Shown here: positions 57,769 through 64,000 of the stretch, piece after piece
Position numbering within the stretch: the stretch's first letter is position 1
Layout: every line of letters starts with the position of its first letter
Assembly (NCBI RefSeq): GCF_042649685.1
Contig: NZ_JBHRZT010000020.1
Coordinates: 372,001-436,000 of the forward strand
DNA length: 64,000 nucleotides
Source of the DNA: Bacillus_BA songklensis
GTDB taxonomy: Bacteria > Bacillota > Bacilli > Bacillales > Bacillaceae_H
Direction of reading: 5' to 3'
The notes under the pieces: model-generated
The model's database searches: none
Told to the model about the DNA's origin: nothing
Seen by the model: only the letters and a program-made list of their open reading frames with translations
Made by a program: the position numbers and the translations under genes

Positions 57769-58662
57769 TTAACTTCCCATTAATTTTTCTTGCAGCTGAG
57801 GGTCAAAGGTTTGAGAATGGAGCATTTCAATTTCCAGCTTATATGGGGGCTTTTTCTTATTTTTATCTTCTCCTACATAAGGGGTCTCTAAAATCTTGGG
57901 TATATCGCTTAGGGACGGATGATGAACAATGTAGTTTAACGCCTTAAATCCGATGTGGCCGAATCCGATATTTTCATGGCGGTCTTTTTTCGCGCCCCGC
58001 TCATTTTTACTGTCATTAATGTGTAATACTTTAATGCGATCTATGCCGACAACTTTGTCAAATTCATTTAATACTCCATCGAAATCGTTGACAATATCGT
58101 ATCCTGCATCATGGGTATGACATGTATCAAAGCAAACGGACAATTTATCGTTATATTTTACACCGTCCATAATCATGGCAATTTCCTCAAAGCTTCTTCC
58201 GCATTCAGAGCCTTTTCCAGCCATTGTTTCAAGTGCAATTTGTACAGTCTGTTCAGGCACCAATACCTCATTTAAACCTTCAATAATTTTCTTAATGCCA
58301 ACTTCCGCTCCCGCTCCAACATGGGCACCTGGATGCAAGACAATTTGTTTCGCTCCAATTGCTGCTGTACGCTCAATTTCCGAACGTAAAAACTGTACAC
58401 CCAATTCAAAGGTTGCCGGATTTGTTGTATTTCCGATATTGATAATATAAGGAGCATGGACAACGATGTCTTCGATTCCATGCTCTTTCATATGTTGAAG
58501 ACCAGCTTCGATGTTGAGCTCTTCAATTTTTTTGCGTCTTGTATTTTGCGGAGCACCAGTATAAACCATAAACGTATTCGCTCCATAGGAAACAGCTTCT
58601 TCACTAGCTGCCAGCAACATTTTTTTACCACTCATTGATACATGAGAACCAATTTTTAACAT
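57769..58662 (-). CDS. nfo: deoxyribonuclease IV (AP endonuclease)
   Basis: A 297-residue TIM-barrel endonuclease IV that cuts 5' of abasic sites in base-excision repair. Zinc ligands are in QIVLHPGAHVG, ALETMAGKGSECG, CFDTCHTHDAGYD and RIKVLHINDSKNERGAKKDRHENIGFG. ATG 58662 follows AGGTGTG. It lies downstream of cshB but is separated from it by a terminator-like hairpin. Confidence 0.96.
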   Translation of the reverse strand: MLKIGSHVSMSGKKMLLAASEEAVSYGANTFMVYTGAPQNTRRKKIEELNIEAGLQHMKEHGIEDIVVHAPYIINIGNTTNPATFELGVQFLRSEIERTAAIGAKQIVLHPGAHVGAGAEVGIKKIIEGLNEVLVPEQTVQIALETMAGKGSECGRSFEEIAMIMDGVKYNDKLSVCFDTCHTHDAGYDIVNDFDGVLNEFDKVVGIDRIKVLHINDSKNERGAKKDRHENIGFGHIGFKALNYIVHHPSLSDIPKILETPYVGEDKNKKKPPYKLEIEMLHSQTFDPQLQEKLMGS

Positions 58663-58796
58663 AGCACACCTCTGTCTATTAAACTTGCATACAGCCTATC
58701 TTATCATACCTTTTCTTTCTCATTCAAAAAAGATGCTGCCTTATTCTCACGAATGAGGCAACTATAAAGAATCAACCTTTCCTTTGGCGGAGTCTA

Positions 58797-58850
58797 CAAA
58801 AAGACCCGTCATTAAAATCCTTGATTTTACCGGATTTCTCATGAAGGGTC
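58797..58850 (-). terminator. terminator-like hairpin after cshB (AAAATC.TTGATTTT type)
   Basis: Arms GACCCGTCAT-AAAATCC / GGATTTCTCATGAAGGGTC, imperfect, followed by TCTTTTTGT on the minus strand. It shares its loop type with the hairpins at 3230 and 27005. Confidence 0.7.
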
Positions 58851-58867
58851 CTAATGAATTGTCTTGT

Positions 58868-60178
58868 TTATTTTTTCTTTGTGCGTCTTTGTTTTTTAGC
58901 GAACTTTTGAATTTCTTCTTGACGCTTTTTCTTGTAACCAGGCTTCACCTTTTTCGGTTTCTGAATATACTTTCTTGCGTGAACCTCAATCTCATCCACC
59001 TGTTTTTGACGTTTCTTTCGGCGATTTCGATCCTCAATATCAATCCATTCATTGCCTTGGAGGTCTTTGTTACTAAATTCAATTCCCATTTTCTCTAACT
59101 TCACGATCGCATCTTCATCCCGCAGTTCATAAATGGTAGCGGCAATCCCTGAATGGCCTGCACGAGCAGTACGGCCGACTCGATGGATGTAAAAGTCTAA
59201 ATCTGAAGGAATTTCATAGTTAACGACATGACTGATTCCCTCAATATCAATGCCTCGTGCCGCTAAATCTGTGGCTACCACGTATTGATACTCAAGATTT
59301 TTAATTTGTTTCATCATCTTTTTACGCTCACGCGGTGTTAAATCTCCGTGGATTCTTCCAACACGCAATCCTTTTGCCGTTAACGCATCCGCTACCTCTT
59401 CTGCCATTTTCTTCGTATTTGTAAACACGATGGCTAAGTATGGATTATAGGACACTAACATATCATGCAGTAACTTTATTTTATCGCGATGACGAAGCGG
59501 AACAAGGACATGTTCAATCTTTGCAGCTGTCACTTGTTTGGGAGCAACATGCGTGTATTTAGGGTTTTCTAAATATTTTTTTAGGAACGGTTTCAGTTTT
59601 TCTGGAATGGTGGCAGAAAAGACTAGTATCTGAAGATTTTCAGGCATGGAACCGGCAATGCGGTCTACATCCTCAAGGAACCCCATATCTAGCATCAAAT
59701 CCGCTTCATCCACTACAAGGGAAGTGGCCGTGTGAATATGTAATGCTTGTTCTTTAGCTAAATCATGAATTCTTCCCGGCGTTCCCACTACAATTTGAGG
59801 CTGTGTTTTTAACTTTTCAATTGCTTTCTGTTTATCCGTTCCCCCAATCAAGCATTTTGCTGTGATTTGTTTGCCTTCTTCACAAAACTTAGTGATTTTC
59901 AACACTTCATGATGAATTTGATTCGCCAATTCACGGGTCGGCGCTGTGATCACCACCTGCACTTCTTCTCTTTCCGGCTCAATATTTTCAATAAGCGGTA
60001 ATAAGTAAGCATGCGTTTTCCCTGTCCCTGTCTGTGATTGTCCAATGGCACTCTCGCCTCTGAGAAGAGCCGGGATCAACCGTTCTTGAATTTCGGTCGG
60101 TTCGTAAAATCCTAGTTCTTTAATCGCTTCTATGATAAACGGCTGAAAATTAAAACGTTCAAATTTTGTCGTATCCAT
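58868..60178 (-). CDS. cshB: DEAD-box RNA helicase CshB
   Basis: A 436-residue DEAD-box helicase. Q motif FQPFIIEAIKELGFYEPTEIQ, Walker A GQSQTGTGKT, DEAD (VVDEADLML), SAT (FSATIPE) and HRVGRTARAG are all present. The C-terminal tail is strongly basic (KKRQEEIQKFAKKQRRTKKK), fitting RNA binding. It unwinds RNA in cold adaptation and ribosome assembly. Confidence 0.95.
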   Translation of the reverse strand: MDTTKFERFNFQPFIIEAIKELGFYEPTEIQERLIPALLRGESAIGQSQTGTGKTHAYLLPLIENIEPEREEVQVVITAPTRELANQIHHEVLKITKFCEEGKQITAKCLIGGTDKQKAIEKLKTQPQIVVGTPGRIHDLAKEQALHIHTATSLVVDEADLMLDMGFLEDVDRIAGSMPENLQILVFSATIPEKLKPFLKKYLENPKYTHVAPKQVTAAKIEHVLVPLRHRDKIKLLHDMLVSYNPYLAIVFTNTKKMAEEVADALTAKGLRVGRIHGDLTPRERKKMMKQIKNLEYQYVVATDLAARGIDIEGISHVVNYEIPSDLDFYIHRVGRTARAGHSGIAATIYELRDEDAIVKLEKMGIEFSNKDLQGNEWIDIEDRNRRKKRQKQVDEIEVHARKYIQKPKKVKPGYKKKRQEEIQKFAKKQRRTKKK

Positions 60179-60348
60179 TTTTTTCTCCTTTACTGTTATT
60201 TAGCACGACCTGAATATAAGCACAATATATGATTATAATGGATTTTTCAGTCTCTGACTACTTATTCTTAGGGATAAAACAAATCTCCTTTATTTCGTCA
60301 AGCGCATATAGTATAGATGAATACTCTTATTAAAGGAGGTGTATCTCT

Positions 60349-60864
60349 TTGTTGCCAAGACGACCATTTCCACCCATGCCATCTCGAAATTTCCCTGCAC
60401 ATTCATTTTTCCCAAATCAAGCGATGATGAACCGTCCCCCAGGAGGGCTTTTATCCCGCATCTTAGGTAGGGGAGCTCGCTCTGTTCCCAATACAACTAA
60501 TGCTTCAGCTATGGGTTCCATATTAGGAAACCTTCAAAATGCCGCTAATCCTGCTTCCCTCAGTTCGATGATGACAAATGTTCAAAAAGTATTGAAAGCC
60601 GCCGAGTCAGTGGGACCGATGGTTCAGCAGTACGGACCAATGATTAAAAACATCCCGGCTATGTTCAAAATTTATCAAGCTTTAAAAAGTGATGATATAA
60701 GTGAAGACAATACTAACGCATCAGACAGTAAAGACAAAACCCGGTCAACGAGTAATAAAGCAAATAAAGAGGACTCTAATCACATAGACGAACTAGATGC
60801 CCTAGAAGCCGAATTTATTGAAAAACCCGCAAAAGGCGCTTCCAAACCGAAGCTTTATATTTAA
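60349..60864 (+). CDS. yqfQ: YqfQ/VrrA family protein
   Basis: A 171-residue protein: Pro/Arg-rich N-terminus, a hydrophobic-amphipathic middle (NLQNAANPASLSSMMTNVQKVLKAAESVGPMVQQYGPMIKNIPAMFKIY) and a charged C-terminus. It matches the YqfQ family found between cshB and ispH. Start TTG 60349 follows AAAGGAGGTG by about 8 bases. Function unknown; related proteins have been linked to the spore coat. Confidence 0.83.
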   Translation: MLPRRPFPPMPSRNFPAHSFFPNQAMMNRPPGGLLSRILGRGARSVPNTTNASAMGSILGNLQNAANPASLSSMMTNVQKVLKAAESVGPMVQQYGPMIKNIPAMFKIYQALKSDDISEDNTNASDSKDKTRSTSNKANKEDSNHIDELDALEAEFIEKPAKGASKPKLYI

Positions 60865-61020
60865 GCATCATTAAAGTTTCATACACCAATCGGGGACAGT
60901 TCAAATATCTGCTCCTCTTGTCGAAAAGGTTTTTTCAAAGAAGGCGCTTCTCGACAAGTTCACTTCCTCTCTTATATAATAGGGAGAGTCATGTTTCCTA
61001 TTTGTAAGGAGGATTCGAAA

Positions 61021-61968
61021 ATGGAAGTTATTAAAATCGCACCGCGTGGATATTGTTACGGTGTCGTCGATGCAATGGTCATTGCACGCAACGCTGCTTT
61101 AGATAAATCCCTTCCTAGACCCATCTACATTCTTGGAATGATTGTTCATAATAAACATGTGACAGATGCCTTCGTTGAAGATGGCATCATCACGTTAGAT
61201 GGCGCCAATCGTCTTGAAATTTTAGAGAAAATCGACAGCGGAACTGTCATCTTTACAGCCCACGGGGTATCACCCGAAGTGAAAAAACGTGCAAAAGAAA
61301 AAGGGCTTGTTACCATTGATGCTACATGCCCTGATGTGACGAAAACCCATGATTTGATTCGAGAAAAACAAGCTGAAGGATATGAAGTGATTTATATCGG
61401 GAAAAAAGGTCATCCAGAGCCCGAGGGTGCAGTCGGCATCGCTCCTGATATCGTTCACTTAGTAGAAACGATTCATGATGTAGGAGCTCTTGATATTAAG
61501 AGTGAAAAAATTATTGTGACAAATCAAACGACCATGAGTCAATGGGATGTTGCGGACATCATGGAAAAAGTGCGGGAGAAATATCCGCACGTTGAAATTC
61601 ACAAGGAAATTTGCCTTGCCACACAAGTAAGGCAAGAGGCTGTTGCCGAACAAGCAAAAGAAGCAGACGTGACCATCGTAGTCGGAGATCCAAAAAGCAA
61701 CAACTCAAACCGCCTTGCCCAAGTATCCGAACAAATCGCTGGAACAAAAGCTTACCGAATTTCAGACATCTCCGAATTGAGAATCGAATGGATTAAAGAT
61801 GCCAAAAAGGTGGCAGTGACTGCTGGGGCTTCTACCCCAACCCCTATTACGAAAGAAGTCATAGCCTTTTTGGAGCAGTTCGATCCAAACGATCCATCAA
61901 CATGGAAACTTGAACGAAATGTACCTCTTTCAAAAATTTTACCAAAAGTAAAGACCCCAAAATCTTAA
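61021..61968 (+). CDS. ispH: 4-hydroxy-3-methylbut-2-enyl diphosphate reductase
   Basis: A 315-residue Fe-S enzyme that makes IPP and DMAPP, the last MEP step. Cluster cysteines are in RGYCYGV (C12), DATCPDV and KEICLATQ; substrate-site HNKHV, TAHGVSP and GHPEPEG are present. Start 61021 follows AAGGAGGAT; the frame from 60991 is not supported. The upstream 156 bp contain a hairpin CTTGTCGA / CTCGACAAG. A terminator follows. Confidence 0.96.
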   Translation: MEVIKIAPRGYCYGVVDAMVIARNAALDKSLPRPIYILGMIVHNKHVTDAFVEDGIITLDGANRLEILEKIDSGTVIFTAHGVSPEVKKRAKEKGLVTIDATCPDVTKTHDLIREKQAEGYEVIYIGKKGHPEPEGAVGIAPDIVHLVETIHDVGALDIKSEKIIVTNQTTMSQWDVADIMEKVREKYPHVEIHKEICLATQVRQEAVAEQAKEADVTIVVGDPKSNNSNRLAQVSEQIAGTKAYRISDISELRIEWIKDAKKVAVTAGASTPTPITKEVIAFLEQFDPNDPSTWKLERNVPLSKILPKVKTPKS

Positions 61969-62012
61969 AGAGGGTCCCTTTCGTAAGCTGCAGATAGAAT
62001 GGAAAATGAACA

Positions 62013-62059
62013 AAAGGATGTCCAGAAAGCTTGAAAATCAGGCCCTCTGGACATCCTTT
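62013..62059 (+). terminator. terminator hairpin after ispH
   Basis: Perfect arms AAAGGATGTCCAGA / TCTGGACATCCTTT around a 19-base loop, then CTCGTTTATTT. Confidence 0.75.
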
Positions 62060-62067
62060 CTCGTTTA

Positions 62068-62119
62068 TTTATCCCGCATTAACGAGTAGTAGGCCCCCAC
62101 TGATGGAAATTTCCTTTAT
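62068..62119 (+). mobile_element. IS200/IS605-like miniature element, copy E (truncated)
   Basis: TTTAT-CCCGCATTAACG at the left and CCCCCACTGATGGAAATTTCCTTTAT at the right; only about 50 bp, so the middle has been lost. Its right TTTAT provides the stop codon of yqfO. Confidence 0.7.
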
Positions 62120-63237
62120 ACAAATGTAAAAGGATTGGTATCCACTTTAGAAGAAAGAATTTCACAATTGAATTTATTCTCATCACACATCTTCGATAAA
62201 ACATTTGTTACACCTTTTATCATCACTTTCTCCACATGATGGCCAGGATCAATGACATTCAGTCCCATCATCATCGCATCGTGCGCAACATGGAAATATA
62301 AATCTCCGGTTACATATACATCTGCACCTTTAAATTTCGCACTTGTAATATATTTGTTTCCATCACCGCCCAACACAGCTACCTTCTTGACTTTTTCCTC
62401 CAGGTTTCCTACGACTCTTACCGCCTTCACGTCTAGAGCCGTTTTAACATGTTCGGCAAATTCTTTCAGTGTCATTTCTTTTTCAAGCCTTCCGACTCTC
62501 CCCAACCCGTGCACTGCCCCTTCATTATCCAAAGGATAAATGTCATAGGCAACTTCCTCATAAGGGTGGTTTTTCAATAAAACGTTGATCACTTTACGCT
62601 CGATTGTCTCAGGAAAAATGGTTTCAAGACGAACTTCATCGACATGCTCCAACCGCCCTTTTTGGCCGATGAAAGGGTTTGTTCCCTCTAACGGCAAGAA
62701 GGTTCCTGTCCCTTGAACATTAAAAGTGCAGTGGCTGTAATTTCCAATATGGCCTGCCCCGGCCCGACTAACAGCATCCCTGACCTTTTCTGCATGAGTA
62801 CTCGGAACGAACACGACTAGCTTTTTCAGTTTAACAGTTGTTGTTGGAGCGAGTATGTCTGTATCTTTCAGATCTAAGGCCTCAGCCAGTAAATCATTGA
62901 CTCCGCCAATTGCCACATCCAGGTTTGTATGAGCGGCGTATACAGCAATGTCATGTTTAATACATTTTTCAAATAATCGTCCAGGTGGCTGATCTGTTAC
63001 AATTTGCTTAAGCGGATGAAAAATCGGGGGATGATGGGCGATAATTAAATCGACCTTTTGAGATATCGCTTCGTCCACTACTTCTTCCAGCACATCCAAC
63101 GTAATCATGACCCTATGGATCCGTTTATTTAATGTCCCCACCTGAAGGCCAATTTTATCCCCTTCCATCGCCAAGCTTTTAGGAGCAAACGATTCAAACA
63201 ATTGAATCACCTCATAACCATTTGGCACCTTACTCAT
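62116..63237 (-). CDS. yqfO: Nif3-like dinuclear metal-centre protein (YqfO)
   Basis: A 373-residue NIF3/GTP cyclohydrolase I type 2 protein. Metal ligands are in IIAHHPPIFHPLK and AAHTNLDVA in the first part and VTGDLYFHVAHDAMM in the last. The middle (about 125-225) is the PII-like insert typical of YqfO (KLVVFVPSTHAEKVRDAVSRAGAGHIGNYSHC...). It overlaps trmK by 8 bases and starts at 63237 behind GAGGAGG. The stop TAA lies in the boundary of the miniature element, preceded by a Phe-Val end. Confidence 0.93.
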   Translation of the reverse strand: MSKVPNGYEVIQLFESFAPKSLAMEGDKIGLQVGTLNKRIHRVMITLDVLEEVVDEAISQKVDLIIAHHPPIFHPLKQIVTDQPPGRLFEKCIKHDIAVYAAHTNLDVAIGGVNDLLAEALDLKDTDILAPTTTVKLKKLVVFVPSTHAEKVRDAVSRAGAGHIGNYSHCTFNVQGTGTFLPLEGTNPFIGQKGRLEHVDEVRLETIFPETIERKVINVLLKNHPYEEVAYDIYPLDNEGAVHGLGRVGRLEKEMTLKEFAEHVKTALDVKAVRVVGNLEEKVKKVAVLGGDGNKYITSAKFKGADVYVTGDLYFHVAHDAMMMGLNVIDPGHHVEKVMIKGVTNVLSKMCDENKFNCEILSSKVDTNPFTFV

Positions 63238-63943
63238 GGGCCAACACCTCCTCGATAATGGCAACAGCCTGCTGCAGTTCTTCTTTTCTCGCTTTATTTT
63301 CGCGGTTCTCTTCTGTTTTTTCTAATTGAGCAATGACTCTTTTCCAGTGATTCAATTCATGAGTCCATTTTTTAACGAAGGCCTCATTCCTCTCGCGCAT
63401 TAGCATAGGGCCAAGCAACAATCCCGCTTCTCTCTTTTCACCGTAAGGCTTTAAAGCATCCCCCGGCTCTGCTGCAATAATTTCGTATATTCTTCCGTCC
63501 TCTTCTAAAATTTTCTCTTCTTTGATTTCCCATGAATATTCAATTAACCATTGTCGAACAGTTTTTGCTCCGATATTAGGCTGAAGTATAAGCCTTTTGA
63601 CTCCCGCTAATTTCTCTTTTCCTTGTTCTAAAATCTTGCGAATCAACGTTCCGCCCATACCGGCGATGATTACACAGTTCACTTCATTTGGGGAAACAAC
63701 CTCAAGACCGTCTCCTTTTCGAACATCAATAATATGTTCCAGTCCTACCCTTTTTACTTGCTGAACAGCGGACTGAAAGGGCCCATCCGTAATTTCACCT
63801 GCTACAGCTTTTTTAATGAAACCTTGTAAATATGCATAGCATGGCAAATAGGCGTGATCAGACCCTATATCTGCAATGATCGAATTTGACGGAATACATT
63901 TTACGACTTCTTCTAAACGTTTTGATAGTTGTAGTTCGTTCAT
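63230..63943 (-). CDS. trmK: tRNA (adenine(22)-N1)-methyltransferase
   Basis: A 237-residue Rossmann methyltransferase that forms m1A22 in tRNA. The SAM loop IADIGSDHAYLPCY is at 23-36, with VNCVIIAGMGGTLI and RLILQPNIGA. A C-terminal coiled coil (from about 180) is typical of TrmK. Cotranscribed with yqfO by an 8-bp overlap. The last 57 bp of the window are upstream DNA with no feature seen. Confidence 0.94.
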   Translation of the reverse strand: MNELQLSKRLEEVVKCIPSNSIIADIGSDHAYLPCYAYLQGFIKKAVAGEITDGPFQSAVQQVKRVGLEHIIDVRKGDGLEVVSPNEVNCVIIAGMGGTLIRKILEQGKEKLAGVKRLILQPNIGAKTVRQWLIEYSWEIKEEKILEEDGRIYEIIAAEPGDALKPYGEKREAGLLLGPMLMRERNEAFVKKWTHELNHWKRVIAQLEKTEENRENKARKEELQQAVAIIEEVLAHE

Positions 63944-64000
63944 AACTTCACCTTTTATTATGTAATCTTTCTATTCATCATAAATTGTTCACCTAATACT

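Noticed and set aside
58797..58850. Small RNA gene between nfo and cshB
   Set aside because: The hairpin with its T tract is adequately explained as the cshB terminator.

Overview
The window is a 64 kb chromosomal segment of a low-GC, thermotolerant-looking member of the Bacillaceae. Gene order follows the Bacillus subtilis trmK-yqf-yqg-yqh-comG-gcv block almost gene for gene: trmK, yqfO, ispH, yqfQ, cshB, nfo, ispG, sodA, pbpA, pst, glcK, comG, gcvT-gcvPA-gcvPB, yqhL, lipM. Features that differ from B. subtilis 168 are a class II (B12-dependent) ribonucleotide reductase gene, a phoU gene ending the pst operon, a polysaccharide operon, a pit/DUF47 pair and several families of small interspersed repeats. 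The species is not determined; no prophage, plasmid or CRISPR is visible.

Layout from left to right. 1-1921: 5' part of nrdJ (minus strand), split by two group I introns around a 30-nt exon, behind a pair of NrdR boxes. 2312-8033: lipM, yqhL, and the glycine-cleavage genes under a tandem glycine riboswitch. 8228-11398: yqhH/yqhG helicase pair, yqzG-like and yqzE-like genes. 11423-16255: aroK and the comG pseudopilus operon, with a nested repeat element between comGB and comGC. 16563-28660: a four-Cys winged-helix regulator and the yqgY/X/W/T/S/R/Q/P/N series, with an IS1182-type transposase remnant. 28998-35065: rpmG and a four-gene polysaccharide operon (DUF4912, GH57-like/GT4 fusion, nucleotidyltransferase/phosphomutase-like fusion, unknown). 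35297-39748: pstSCAB-phoU behind PhoP-type repeats. 40008-46332: pbpA, yqgE, sodA, pit and DUF47. 46561-47121: five tRNA genes. 47185-63943: yqgC, yqgB, chemoreceptor, MFS exporter, yqfZ, ispG, yqfX, yqfW, znuC-znuB-zur, yqfT, nfo, cshB, yqfQ, ispH, yqfO, trmK.

How the genes work together: lipM octanoylates GcvH, the lipoyl carrier used by the neighbouring gcvT-gcvPA-gcvPB genes, and glycine itself switches that operon on. PhoP-controlled Pst (high affinity) and Pit (low affinity) cover phosphate uptake. Zur represses its own operon together with the zinc transporter genes. ispG and ispH give the last two MEP-pathway steps. The most unusual content is the nrdJ double intron with a micro-exon (both guide sequences can be matched to their exons), and an IS200/IS605-like miniature repeat family of five copies, all in the same orientation, one of which has split the comG operon and carries a second repeat inside it.
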